Assembly: GCA_937887565.1 (NCBI GenBank)
Contig: CALABS010000059.1
Coordinates: 186,001 to 250,000 of the forward strand
DNA length: 64,000 bases
Origin: an uncultured Rhodospirillaceae bacterium
Lineage (GTDB): Bacteria; Pseudomonadota; Alphaproteobacteria; Rhodospirillales; Magnetospirillaceae
Direction: 5' to 3'
The stretch's first letter is position 1. Each line of letters opens with the position of its first letter. The notes below the pieces were generated by a model, which made no database searches, was not told the DNA's origin, and was given only the letters and a program-made list of their open reading frames with translations. Below, piece after piece: positions 42,731 through 51,491 of the stretch. A program made the position numbers and the translations under genes.

Positions 42731-43050
42731 CAGCGGGCTTCCTCGATGATCTGGCGGTTGAGCTCGTCGAACTCGGTGTTGGCGCGGCGGACATAGACGC
42801 CGGTCAGCGCGATGGCCGCCAGGATGACGCCGACGCCGATGGGGAAGCCGATGGTGGTGACCCCACCCGACAGCGAGCTGCCCAGGAACGACTTGCCGTA
42901 GGCGATCAAGAGGATGAAACCGAAATAGATCGCGAGCATGACCGCGGAAAGGGTCCACGCGAAAGACGTCCGCTTGCGGACCAGTTCGTGGAACTTCGGA
43001 TTATTCCGAATCTTGTTTCCCGCGTCTTGGGTACTGGAGACTTGTGTCAC
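42730..43050 (-). CDS. DUF485 (YjcH-like) small membrane protein
   Basis: A 106-107 residue protein with two membrane helices (about 30-50 and 65-85) and the DUF485 pattern NPKFHELVRKRTSFAWTLSA, described by its key residues. YjcH proteins are co-encoded with ActP and may modulate it. The start is a GTG at 43050 with GGAGGG just upstream. An open frame runs to 43176 but adds nothing conserved. The stop overlaps the actP ATG. Confidence 0.85.
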   Translation of the reverse strand: MTQVSSTQDAGNKIRNNPKFHELVRKRTSFAWTLSAVMLAIYFGFILLIAYGKSFLGSSLSGGVTTIGFPIGVGVILAAIALTGVYVRRANTEFDELNRQIIEEAR

Positions 43051-43531
43051 TTGACCCTCCACTATTATGCCACGACCGCCCGAGGCGGGTGGCTTGTTGT
43101 TCTGGGACCGGTCTTTGGTGCCGGCTGGATGTCTGTTTCCTTGCGGGCCGGCGGGGGTGGCATGCACGAAGGTCATAGCCCGCCCCCTTGCCCGGGGGAG
43201 ACATGGTCATTAACATCCGCAGACTTGGGGCGTCAACTCTTCGCTAAGACAAATATCCAACATATAGGTTTGTGCGCAGGTAATGCCCGCTCCAAACTGG
43301 CAGTATTACACACGCCGTTGCGCCGTTTTGCAGCAACTTTCCTTAATTCGGCACAAGTATCGCTTGGGAATACGCCCAACGATCCAAAGCAACCCCCGTT
43401 TCTTTGCGATGTCTTGACCGGTGTAGGTTCTCGGCCGACACTTACGGGTGGGGATGATTGCAGCCGCGATTTTCTTGCCCTGCACTTTTTTGCAACGCAA
43501 TAAGCTCGACGATGGATAGGTGTTTACCACT
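43051..43531. promoter_or_regulatory. Divergent control region between actP operon and DUF294 gene
   Basis: About 480 bp without a supported gene, noticeably less GC-rich than the flanks, especially 43220-43500. It must contain the promoters for the divergent DUF485-actP and CBS/DUF294 genes. Open frames across it read as low-complexity shadows. No convincing sigma-54 or sigma-70 pair, riboswitch or tRNA was identified. Confidence 0.5.
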
Positions 43532-44971
43532 ATGACCGACGTGGCCGCCCTCGCCCGCATCGACAGCTTCCCCTACCAGCACCGGTTGCGGGAGGTGATG
43601 AGCACGCCCGTCCTGACCGGCGAGGACGGCATGGCGCTCGACGACGCCATCGCCGCCATGTACGCGGCCCGGGTGTCGTCCATCGTGGGCGTGGACGCCC
43701 AGGGCCGCGCGCTCGGCATCCTGACCGAGCGCGACCTCATCCGCCTGCTGTCCACCCAGGGCTGCGGCGGCCTGAAGACCACCCTCGGCGCCGCCATGAC
43801 CCGCCCGGTGGCGACGGTGGACGCCGACGCCTTCGTCTATGTGGGCCTGGGCAAGATGACCCGGTTCGGCTACCGCCACCTGGTGGTGGTCGACCGCGAC
43901 CAGCGCCCCATCGGCATGGTCACCGGCCGCGCGCTCTTGAAGGTGCGCGCCAACGACGCCCTGGTCATCGGCGACGAGGTCCACGAGGCCCGGGGCGCCG
44001 AGGACATGCGCGCCGCCATCGGCCAGCTGCCCGCCCTGGCCGGCCACCTGCTGGCCGAGGGCGTGTCGGCGCGCAATATCGGCGCGGTCATCGCGCTGGT
44101 GGTGCGCGACCTCACCGCGCGCGCCGCCGAGCTGGCCGAGACCGCCATGGCGGCCGAGGGATGGGGGCCGGCCCCGGCCCGTTACGCGGTGCTGGTGCTG
44201 GGCTCGGGCGGGCGCGGCGAAAGCCTGCTGACCTTCGATCAGGACAACGCCATCGTCCATGCCGGCACCGGCGACGACGACCGGTGGTTCGCCGAGCTGG
44301 GCCGCCGGCTGACCACCATGCTGAACGAGGCCGGCATTCCGTTCTGCGACGGCGGCGTCATGGCCAGCGAGCTCAAATGGCGCATGAGCCTGGAGCAGTG
44401 GAAGGACGAAATCCACGGCTGGGTGTTCTCGGTCGAGAACCAGACGGTGATGTATTGCGACATCTTCTTCGACTTCCAGCCGGTCTGGGGCGACGCCGCC
44501 CTGGCCGAGGAGCTGCGCGCCTACGCCATCGACAAGGCGGCGCAAAGCGGCTTCTTCCTGCAATACCTCGCCATGCACGTGGCGACCATGGACGTCGCCC
44601 TGGGCCTGTTCGGCGGCTTCGTCACCAAGCAAGGCCGCCTCAACGTCAAGAAGTTCGCCCTGCTGCCGCTGGTCTCGGCGGCGCGCGCCCGCGCCATCCG
44701 CGCCCACGTCGCCGCCACCGGCACCGACGAGCGCTACGGCGCGCTCAAGGATCTCGAGCTGCTGCACGCCGACGACTGGCGCGATTTCCTGGAGATCCGC
44801 GAGATCGCGCTGCGGATGATGCTGGACCAGCAATTGGCCGACATCGCCGCCGGCATCACGCCGTCGGCCAGCATCGACCCCAGGCGTTTCGACAAGCGCG
44901 GCCGCGACCGCCTGGCCTGGGCCTTCAGGCGCATCCGCACCCTGAAATACATCTGCGGCGTGGCGGGATAG
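43532..44971 (+). CDS. CBS-domain / DUF294 nucleotidyltransferase-like protein
   Basis: A 479-residue cytoplasmic protein. Two CBS domains lie at about 20-140 (REVMSTPVLTGEDG, ILTERDLIRLL, LGAAMTRPVATVD). The DUF294 nucleotidyltransferase-like domain follows (LVLGSGGRGESLLTFDQDNAIVH, key GS..GR.E and DQDNA at about 228-250), with a helical C-terminal substrate-binding domain. The family resembles GlnD uridylyltransferase and may bind adenine nucleotides. It commonly neighbours actP and a DnaQ-type exonuclease, as here. ATG at 43532; a GTG four codons earlier is the alternative. Confidence 0.85.
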   Translation: MTDVAALARIDSFPYQHRLREVMSTPVLTGEDGMALDDAIAAMYAARVSSIVGVDAQGRALGILTERDLIRLLSTQGCGGLKTTLGAAMTRPVATVDADAFVYVGLGKMTRFGYRHLVVVDRDQRPIGMVTGRALLKVRANDALVIGDEVHEARGAEDMRAAIGQLPALAGHLLAEGVSARNIGAVIALVVRDLTARAAELAETAMAAEGWGPAPARYAVLVLGSGGRGESLLTFDQDNAIVHAGTGDDDRWFAELGRRLTTMLNEAGIPFCDGGVMASELKWRMSLEQWKDEIHGWVFSVENQTVMYCDIFFDFQPVWGDAALAEELRAYAIDKAAQSGFFLQYLAMHVATMDVALGLFGGFVTKQGRLNVKKFALLPLVSAARARAIRAHVAATGTDERYGALKDLELLHADDWRDFLEIREIALRMMLDQQLADIAAGITPSASIDPRRFDKRGRDRLAWAFRRIRTLKYICGVAG

Positions 44972-44993
44972 GCTCCCGCCCCCGCTCCCGGGA

Positions 44994-47027
44994 TCAGAAC
45001 GCCAGCGCGCGGTTGTGCAACTGCATGGTGATGTCTAGGGCCTTGACCACCTGGTTCAGGGTGGTGAAGCCGCGCGCCTCCAGGGCGTCGATCTGGCGCA
45101 GCAGCACCGCCGCGGTGACGATGGCGTCGCCTAGGGCGGTGTGGCGGTCGGTGATGTCGATGCCGTAGCGGTCGCAGATGTCGTCCAGCGAATGGCCGGC
45201 CTCGGGGCCGTCGAGATAGCTGGACAGCAGCATGGTATCCAGCACCGGGTTGTCGAACTTCACCCCGCATTCACGCTCGCGCATCTTCAGGAACTTGAGG
45301 TCGAAGGCGGCGTTGTGGGCGACCAGCACCGCGTCCGAGCAGTACGAGCGGAACTGCGGCATCACCGTGGTGATCGGCGGCTTGTCCTTGACCATCTCGT
45401 CGGTGATGCCGTGGAAGCGGATGGATTCGGGAGGGATGCGCATGCCGGGATGGACGATGCGGTTGAAGCTCTCGCCCGACAGGATGCGGCCGTTGACCAC
45501 CCGGACGGCGCCGATCTGCACGATCTGGTCGCCCTCGCTGGGCTTGAGGCCGGTGGTCTCGGTGTCGAACACGATGAAGGTCAGCGCCTTCAACGGCAGT
45601 TCGCCGTATTCGCCGGTCTCGCGGGCCTGCTCCAGCAGCGACAGGTCATAGAATTCCGGCCGGGTCGGCAGCGCCTCCTTGGGCTTGGCGTGAACCTCGA
45701 CCCCCTTGCGCATGGGCAGCCGCAGGCACCCCCAGCCGTCGCGGCATTCCTCCGGCTGGGCCGGGCCGGAATGGTGCAGCAGGACGTCGCGCACGGTCAT
45801 CCCGCCCAACGGCGCCAACGGCTGCGCCACCCACCCGTCCAGCACGGGCGGCGACACCGGCGCGCCGGCCCACACCAAGTCGACCCAGGCCTCGTCGTCG
45901 TCGGCGCCGGCCGCCACGTCCAGTTCGCCCACCCCGCTGCCGGCGACAATCTGGCGGATCAGCGCCTCGACGGCCAGGGCCAGCGAATGGGAATCGGCGT
46001 GCAGCCATACCGGCATGCCGGTCTGGGTCAGGTAGATCAGCTCGCCCTCGAAGCGCTTGGCGACCAGCCCGAAGAAGTCGGGCGAGTGCAGGTCGCTCAT
46101 GGGCCACCATCCGGCCAGGGCGCGGTTGTAGCCGTCGGTGACGCGCTTGATGGCCTTGGCGATGGCGTCGGCCTCGGCGATGACAGCCTCGCGGTCGGCG
46201 GCGTTGTCCTTGAGCCGCGCCAGCGGCGCCTCGAGGCCCTCGGACACCTCGCGCAGCAGCGCGTCGCGCCGCGCCAGCGCCTCGACCTGCGGACTGGCAT
46301 CGACCATGGTCACCACGTAGCCGGTGACCTCGTCGCCGCTGCGGATGATGGTCATGCGGGCCTGCAGCACCAGGCGGCCGTCGGCGGCGCCGGCCAGGAA
46401 CGGCGTGCCCCGGCCACCCATGTCGGGGCGGTGGACCAGCATCTCCAGCATGTGGCTGACCGGGTCGCGGGCCACCGTCTCGAACAGCGACCGCCCCAGG
46501 CCCAGGCGGGCGGTGTCGGCCTCCAGCATCTCGGCGGCGACCTGGTTGTAGAGCACCACCTGATGGCGGAGGTTGCACACCACCACGCCTTCGTGAAGGT
46601 CGTTGAGGATGGCGGCCAGCCGGGTCGAGGTCTCCTCGGCCCGCGCGGTGGCGGCCTGCAGCCCCTCGGCAAGCTCGGCGCGGGCCTGGACCAGCCGGGC
46701 GCACAGCTCGTTCACCGCCTCGGGCAGCGGCGATACCGTCAGGTAGCGCTCGGCCTCGATGCCGGCGCGCGAGCCGCCGTGGGCGATGGCGCGCACCTCG
46801 GCGGCCATGCGGCGCACGGCGCGGACCATCTTGTAGTCGACGATCTTCCACGAGACCGCGAACATGACCGAGGCGCCGGCGATGGCCACCATGGCCAGCG
46901 CGGCCAGTTCGTCATGGTCCACCACCCCTTTCCCCAGCGAATAGGCCGCCGCGGCGATGACCGCGACGTTGGCCAGGAATGCGGCGACCAGCCAGGGGAG
47001 TGGCCCCCTTACCTTGTGGTGGGGCAC
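44994..47027 (-). CDS. Membrane PAS - DnaQ-family 3'-5' exonuclease fusion
   Basis: A 677-residue protein. There are two N-terminal membrane helices (about 10-60), a HAMP-like/coiled segment and a PAS domain (about 130-245; LHEGVVVCNLRHQVVLYNQVAAEML). A degenerate histidine-kinase-like middle follows, in which HisKA and ATPase motifs are not intact. The C-terminal DEDDh exonuclease (about 480-660) has all its ligands: FDTETTG, AHNAAFD and HTALGDA. Similar fusions lie beside actP/DUF294 in other Proteobacteria. The substrate could be a DNA/RNA end or a small nucleotide. It is convergent with the DUF294 gene (22 bases). Confidence 0.82.
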   Translation of the reverse strand: MPHHKVRGPLPWLVAAFLANVAVIAAAAYSLGKGVVDHDELAALAMVAIAGASVMFAVSWKIVDYKMVRAVRRMAAEVRAIAHGGSRAGIEAERYLTVSPLPEAVNELCARLVQARAELAEGLQAATARAEETSTRLAAILNDLHEGVVVCNLRHQVVLYNQVAAEMLEADTARLGLGRSLFETVARDPVSHMLEMLVHRPDMGGRGTPFLAGAADGRLVLQARMTIIRSGDEVTGYVVTMVDASPQVEALARRDALLREVSEGLEAPLARLKDNAADREAVIAEADAIAKAIKRVTDGYNRALAGWWPMSDLHSPDFFGLVAKRFEGELIYLTQTGMPVWLHADSHSLALAVEALIRQIVAGSGVGELDVAAGADDDEAWVDLVWAGAPVSPPVLDGWVAQPLAPLGGMTVRDVLLHHSGPAQPEECRDGWGCLRLPMRKGVEVHAKPKEALPTRPEFYDLSLLEQARETGEYGELPLKALTFIVFDTETTGLKPSEGDQIVQIGAVRVVNGRILSGESFNRIVHPGMRIPPESIRFHGITDEMVKDKPPITTVMPQFRSYCSDAVLVAHNAAFDLKFLKMRERECGVKFDNPVLDTMLLSSYLDGPEAGHSLDDICDRYGIDITDRHTALGDAIVTAAVLLRQIDALEARGFTTLNQVVKALDITMQLHNRALAF

Positions 47028-47164
47028 GGACGTCTCCTCGGGTTCTCGTTCTTATCGTTGCCACCTTTCTATCACGGGCCGCACCCCGGCGGAAACCCGG
47101 AGTGGGAACCGCGGCCCGCGCCCGCTGTTACCGCCGTGACGAGGCAGGCGGGAGGAAGCAGCCG

Positions 47165-48052
47165 GTGGCGCGACGCGCCCTGTTGGTGGTCAACCGCGAC
47201 AGCCGCGCCGGACGGCAGGACCTGTCGGCGGTGCTGGAGGTGTTGCGGCGAGGCGGGATCGACGCCGTCGAGGCCGCTTGCGGCTCGGCCGCCGAGCTGT
47301 CGCCGCTCATCGCCCGCGAGGGGTCGGGCCTGGATCTGGTGATCGTCGGCGGCGGCGACGGCACCCTCAACGCGGCACTGGAGGGATTGGTGGAATCGGG
47401 CCTGCCGCTCGGTGTCCTGCCCCTGGGCACCGCCAACGACCTGGCGCTGACCCTGGGCATCCCCGCCGATCCGCTGGCGGCGGCGGGGATCATCGCCGGT
47501 GGCCGGCCGCGCCCCGTCGACCTGGGCTGGGTCAACGGCAAGCATTTCCTCAACGCCGCCGGCGTCGGGCTGACGGCCCAGGTCGCCCGCGCCCTGGACC
47601 GCGACCTCAAGCGCCGCTGGGGGCGGGTCGGCTACGCCCTGGGCGCCCTGCGCGGCTGGCGGCGGGCCCGCCCGTTCCGGGCCGCCATCCGCTGCGACGG
47701 CAGGCGCTTCACCACCGTCGCCGTGCAGGTGGCGGTGGGCAACGGCCGCCATTTCGGCGGCGGCATGGTGGTGGCCGACGACGCCCGCATCGACGACGCC
47801 CGGCTGGACCTGTTCACCCTGGCGCCGCGCGGGCCGCTGGGCTTCGCGATGCTGCTGCCGCTGCTCCGGGCGGGGCGGCACGGCCGGCTGGACGGAGTGG
47901 TCACCTGCCGGGCCACCGAGATCGACCTCGACACCGGCCGGCCGCTGCCGGTCAACACCGACGGCGAGATCACCACCGCCACCCCGGCCCGCTTCCGGGT
48001 GCGCCCCCGGGCGTTGCCGGTGCTGGCCCCCTGGCCGGAACGGGGCGCCTGA
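47165..48052 (+). CDS. Diacylglycerol kinase family lipid kinase (YegS-like)
   Basis: A 295-residue soluble kinase. It has the ATP-site motif VIVGGGDGTLNAAL (about residues 59-72), then LPLGTANDLALTLGIP, VDLGWVNGKHFLNAAGVGL, VAVGNGRHFGGGM and DARLDLFTL, all typical of YegS/DgkB lipid kinases. It starts with GTG at 47165; GGAGG lies nine bases upstream. The lipid substrate is not determinable. It probably shares a transcript with the next small gene, which starts two bases after its stop. Confidence 0.88.
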   Translation: MARRALLVVNRDSRAGRQDLSAVLEVLRRGGIDAVEAACGSAAELSPLIAREGSGLDLVIVGGGDGTLNAALEGLVESGLPLGVLPLGTANDLALTLGIPADPLAAAGIIAGGRPRPVDLGWVNGKHFLNAAGVGLTAQVARALDRDLKRRWGRVGYALGALRGWRRARPFRAAIRCDGRRFTTVAVQVAVGNGRHFGGGMVVADDARIDDARLDLFTLAPRGPLGFAMLLPLLRAGRHGRLDGVVTCRATEIDLDTGRPLPVNTDGEITTATPARFRVRPRALPVLAPWPERGA

Positions 48053-48053
48053 C

Positions 48054-48500
48054 ATGCGGCCGGAAGGCGACATCCTTCTCGACGGGCTGGCGGAACTGGC
48101 CAACGACGCCTGGGAGGCTTACGGACAGGCCGCGGCCTGGGCCGAGCCCGAGGACCTGGCGACGCTGCTGGCGACGCTGGGTCGAAGGCGGCGCGAGATG
48201 GCCCTGGAACTGGAGGCACTGATCGCCGCCGACGGCCGCCGCCCCCGCGACCGCGACACCAACGCCGGCGTCGCCCATCGGATCCTGGCCCGCCTCAAGG
48301 CGACCTTCGTCGCCGACCGCGCCCGGACGGTGGTGGACGAATGCGAGCGCGCCGACGCCGCCTTCGCCCATCGCCTGGCCGTCGCCGACGACCGGTCGCT
48401 GACCGACGCCGCCGCCACCCTGCTGCGCGGCTTCCACGCCGAGGTGGTGGCCGCCCTGGGCCAGTTGGCGGTGGCCAAGGTGCGCATCCGGGGGCGATGA
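48054..48500 (+). CDS. Small all-helical protein of unknown function
   Basis: A 148-residue protein rich in Ala, Arg and Glu, predicted to be mostly helical, without membrane segments or cysteines. The helix pattern (LLDGLAELANDAWEAYGQAA, with a later ECERADAAFAHRLAVADD) recalls the four-helix-bundle DUF2383/PA2169 group, but I would not assign it firmly. It starts at ATG 48054, two bases after the lipid kinase stop, and precedes the SOS cassette. Confidence 0.55.
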   Translation: MRPEGDILLDGLAELANDAWEAYGQAAAWAEPEDLATLLATLGRRRREMALELEALIAADGRRPRDRDTNAGVAHRILARLKATFVADRARTVVDECERADAAFAHRLAVADDRSLTDAAATLLRGFHAEVVAALGQLAVAKVRIRGR

Positions 48501-48517
48501 GCCGCGCCCCTTGAATG

Positions 48518-48532
48518 GTACGGAACATGAAC
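48518..48532 (+). promoter_or_regulatory. Candidate LexA box upstream of imuA
   Basis: GTAC-N7-GAAC, one mismatch from the alphaproteobacterial LexA consensus GAAC-N7-GAAC (reverse of GTTC-N7-GTTC). It lies 14 bases before the imuA ATG, where a repressor would block transcription. SOS control of imuA-imuB is expected from the family. Confidence 0.5.
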
Positions 48533-48545
48533 ATATACTGACGCC

Positions 48546-49139
48546 ATGCCTGCCGCCGCACCTTCCCTCGACGCCCTGCGCGCCCGCATCCGCGCCATGG
48601 AGCGCCTGAAGCCGCCGCCTCCCGACGACGTGGAGGTGCATGCGGCGGTGACGCGACGGATCGCACCGGCCTGCCTGCACCAGATCCTCGGCGAGCCGGG
48701 CCCCGCCACCGCCCTGGCCGCCGGCATCGCCGGCCGGCTGGCGGCGCGGCTGGAACGGCCGGTGCTGTGGGTCCTGGAGGAGGACGACCTCCATCTTCCC
48801 GGCCTGGCCGCCTTCGGGCTGTCCCCCGGCGCGGTGATCGTGGCGGCGGCGGGCGACGCCACAAAGGCGCTATGGAGCATGGAGGAGGGGCTGAAATCCG
48901 CCGCCCTGGCCTGCGTGGTCGGCGAGGTGGCGGTGCTGGACATGACCGCCGGGCGGCGGTTGCAACTGGCCGCCGAGACCGGCGGCACCACCGGCGTGAT
49001 CCTGCATCCGCCCGGCGCCCGCGCCGCCAATGCCGGCACCACCCGCTGGCGGGTCGCCGGCCTGCCCGGAAGCCGCTGGCGCCTGACCCTGGAGCGCGGC
49101 CGCGACGGCATGCCGGGGGAATGGGAGGTGGCGGTATGA
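48546..49139 (+). CDS. imuA: ImuA, RecA-like accessory protein of the SOS mutagenesis cassette
   Basis: A 197-residue RecA/SulA-related protein. The region ALAAGIAGRLAARL, VLWVLEEDDLHLPGL, ALWSMEEGLKSAALACVVGEV and LLHPPGARA-like end matches ImuA/SulA-type proteins that serve ImuB and DnaE2 in damage-induced mutagenesis. It begins at ATG 48546. Its stop overlaps imuB as ATGA, so translation is coupled. It is short and, as usual in this family, lacks a canonical Walker A. Confidence 0.85.
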   Translation: MPAAAPSLDALRARIRAMERLKPPPPDDVEVHAAVTRRIAPACLHQILGEPGPATALAAGIAGRLAARLERPVLWVLEEDDLHLPGLAAFGLSPGAVIVAAAGDATKALWSMEEGLKSAALACVVGEVAVLDMTAGRRLQLAAETGGTTGVILHPPGARAANAGTTRWRVAGLPGSRWRLTLERGRDGMPGEWEVAV

Positions 49140-50623
49140 GCCCGCGCCGCATCGCCCATCTGTGGCTGCCCTTGTTCGCCACCGACCGCGTCACCCGCCC
49201 CGGCCGCCCCCTGGCGGAATGGCGCGGGGCGCCGCTGGCGCTGGTCTCGCGCGCCGCCGGCGGGCTTCGGGTGACGGCGGCCAACCGCGCCGCCCGCGAG
49301 GCCGGCGTGGCTCCGGGCCTGCCGGCCGCCGACGCCCAGGCGCTGTGCCCCGGCCTGCGCACCGCCCCCGCCGAACCCGAGGCGGACGCCGCCGCCCTGG
49401 CCGCCCTGGCGGAATGGTGCCAGCGCTGGAGCCCGCTGACCGCCCCCGAGGTGAAAGACGGGATGGGGAAGGACGGGATATGGATCGACACCACCGGCTG
49501 CGCCCATCTGTTCGGCGGCGAGCAGGCGATGCTGTTCGACATGCTGTCCCGGCTGGAGGGGCTGGGCTTCGTCGCGCGGGCGGGCCTGGCCGACACCCCC
49601 GGCGCCGCCTGGGCGTTGTCCCGGTTCGGCGACGGCCCGGCGGCCATCTGCCCCGAGGGCGCCGCGCGGCAATGGCTGGGCGGCTTCCCGGTGGCCGCCC
49701 TGCGCCTGCCGGCGGCGGCGGCCGACACCCTGCGCCGGCTGGGCGTGCGCCGGATCGGCGAGTTGATGGCGCTGCCGCGGGCGCCGCTGGCCGCCCGCTT
49801 CGGCGACGGGGTGGCGACCCGCCTCGACCAGATGCTCGGCCGCCTGCCGGACGTCATCTCGCCGCGTCCGGCCGAGGAACCGGTGTCGGCGCGGCTGGCC
49901 TTCGCCGAGCCCATCGGCCGCACCGAGGACGTGGCCGCCGCCATCCGCGCCCTGCTGGACACCGCCGCCCTCGGGCTGGAACGCCGGGGGCTGGGGGCGC
50001 GACGGCTGCTGCTCAAGGTGTTCCGGGTCGACGGCACCGTCCTGGCGCAGCGCCTGGGGACCAACGAGGCGGTACGCGACCCGGCCCACCTGACCCGCCT
50101 GTTCGCCGAAACCCTGGACGGCCTGGACGCCGGCTTCGGCATCGAGGTGATGACCCTGGCCGTCACCGAGGCCGAGCCCTTCGTCGCCCGCCAGGGCGAC
50201 ATCGAGCGCCGGGCCGCCGCCGGCGCCCTGTCGCTGCTGGTGGACCGCCTGGCCCGCCGCCTGGGCCCCGCCGCCGTCTACCGTCGGGCGCCGCGCCCCA
50301 CTCATCTGCCCGAGCGCGCCGCCATGCGGCTCCCGCCCCTGGCCCCCCTCGCCGAGGGCTGGCCCGCGAAGTGCCGCCCGGTGCGCATGCCGGCGCGCCC
50401 CGCCCCGGTGACGGTGGAACTGGCCGAGGACGGACGCCCGGTCCGCGTCGCCGCGCTGGACCTCGGCGCCGCCGAGGGGCCCGAGCGGATCGCGTCGGAA
50501 TGGTGGGCCGGCGATCCGCCCGGCCATCGCGACTACTGGCGGGTGGAAACCGCCCATGGCCAGAGATCATGGGTTTTCATGGACCGTGACGGGCGCTGGT
50601 TCCGACACGGAATTTTCGGATGA
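49136..50623 (+). CDS. imuB: ImuB, Y-family polymerase-like protein
   Basis: A 495-residue protein of the Y-family DNA polymerase fold. It has palm-like SPLTAPEVKDG and GIWIDTTGCAHLFGGEQ, a helix-hairpin-helix LGVRRIGELMALP, little-finger region, and a C-terminal tail RDYWRVETAHGQRSWVFMDRDG typical of ImuB. Family members lack the acidic catalytic residues and act as an adaptor between the clamp, ImuA and DnaE2. Its start overlaps imuA. Normally dnaE2 follows directly; here a solute-binding protein gene intervenes. Confidence 0.9.
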   Translation: MSPRRIAHLWLPLFATDRVTRPGRPLAEWRGAPLALVSRAAGGLRVTAANRAAREAGVAPGLPAADAQALCPGLRTAPAEPEADAAALAALAEWCQRWSPLTAPEVKDGMGKDGIWIDTTGCAHLFGGEQAMLFDMLSRLEGLGFVARAGLADTPGAAWALSRFGDGPAAICPEGAARQWLGGFPVAALRLPAAAADTLRRLGVRRIGELMALPRAPLAARFGDGVATRLDQMLGRLPDVISPRPAEEPVSARLAFAEPIGRTEDVAAAIRALLDTAALGLERRGLGARRLLLKVFRVDGTVLAQRLGTNEAVRDPAHLTRLFAETLDGLDAGFGIEVMTLAVTEAEPFVARQGDIERRAAAGALSLLVDRLARRLGPAAVYRRAPRPTHLPERAAMRLPPLAPLAEGWPAKCRPVRMPARPAPVTVELAEDGRPVRVAALDLGAAEGPERIASEWWAGDPPGHRDYWRVETAHGQRSWVFMDRDGRWFRHGIFG

Positions 50624-50692
50624 TCACGTTCCGCGTGCGAACCATGCCGTCCTCCCCTACCATGCGCCCGACAGCCGTCATGGAGGGGGACC

Positions 50693-51454
50693 ATGCTCAG
50701 ACATCTTCTCGCCGCCGCCCTGTTGGTCCTGGCACCGACGGCGGCCGGAGCCGCCGAGATCGTGCGGGTGGGCGGATACGACTTCCCGCCCTTCGTCGAG
50801 GCACGGCCGGATGGCCCCACCGGCCTGACCCTCGACCTGATCGACCTGTTCAACCGCAGCCAGTCCGACTACGAGTTCCGCTTCGTGTCGGTATCGGCGC
50901 GGCGGCGCTACGGCGACCTGGAGGACGGGCGCTTCGACGCCATGTTCTTCGAGAGCCCCGACTGGGAATGGGCCGCCAGGGGCCTGCCGGTGGAGTTTTC
51001 CGACGTCTTCCTGACCGGCGGCGAGGTGTTCATCGCCCAGGCCACGCCCGGACGAGGGCAGGACTATTTCGACGACCTCAAGGGCAAGCGGCTGGTGGGC
51101 ATCCTGGGCTACCACTACCGCTTCGCCGGTTTCGACGCCGACCCCGACCGGCTGTCCCGCGCCTTCGACATCAAGCTGGTCAATTCCCACGCCTCCAGCA
51201 TCGAGATGGTCGCCCTCGGCCGCAAGGACATCGCCGTGGTCACCGACGCCTATCTGTGGGCGTATCTGTCCCGGAACCCGGCGGTGAAGGACAAGCTGCT
51301 GGTGTCCGACCGCCACGACCAGGACTACCGCCACCGGATCCTGGTCCGACGCGGCGGCCCGGTCACGGTCGGGCGAATCGACGCCCTGCTGGCGAGGCTG
51401 AGGAAGTCCGGCGCCCTGGACACCCTGTGGCGCAAGGCCGGAGTGGTGCGGTAG
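50693..51454 (+). CDS. Periplasmic amino-acid-type solute-binding protein (SBP_bac_3)
   Basis: A 253-residue protein with a signal peptide (1-20, TAAGAAE). The two-lobed SBP_bac_3 fold follows: VRVGGYDFPPFVE, GLTLDLIDLFNRSQSDYEF, LEDGRFDAMFFESPDW, LKGKRLVGILGYHYRF and ALGRKDIAVVTDA. Such proteins bind amino acids or similar small ligands; no permease or ATPase gene accompanies it. A GAGG lies just upstream of the ATG at 50693. It sits between imuB and dnaE2, breaking the usual cassette. Confidence 0.85.
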   Translation: MLRHLLAAALLVLAPTAAGAAEIVRVGGYDFPPFVEARPDGPTGLTLDLIDLFNRSQSDYEFRFVSVSARRRYGDLEDGRFDAMFFESPDWEWAARGLPVEFSDVFLTGGEVFIAQATPGRGQDYFDDLKGKRLVGILGYHYRFAGFDADPDRLSRAFDIKLVNSHASSIEMVALGRKDIAVVTDAYLWAYLSRNPAVKDKLLVSDRHDQDYRHRILVRRGGPVTVGRIDALLARLRKSGALDTLWRKAGVVR

Positions 51455-51491
51455 GGGAAGCATCCGGCGTAGTCCCGGGGTGGGGCGCGCC

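Noticed and set aside
42988..43503. Gene of 171 codons across the actP/DUF294 intergenic region
   Set aside because: It overlaps the DUF485 start, has no ribosome site or family features, and composition is that of non-coding DNA.
50628..50642. GTTC-N7-GAAC as a LexA box before the binding-protein gene
   Set aside because: The alphaproteobacterial box is a direct GTTC repeat; this is an inverted arrangement and lies in the end of imuB-proximal sequence, so evidence is weak.
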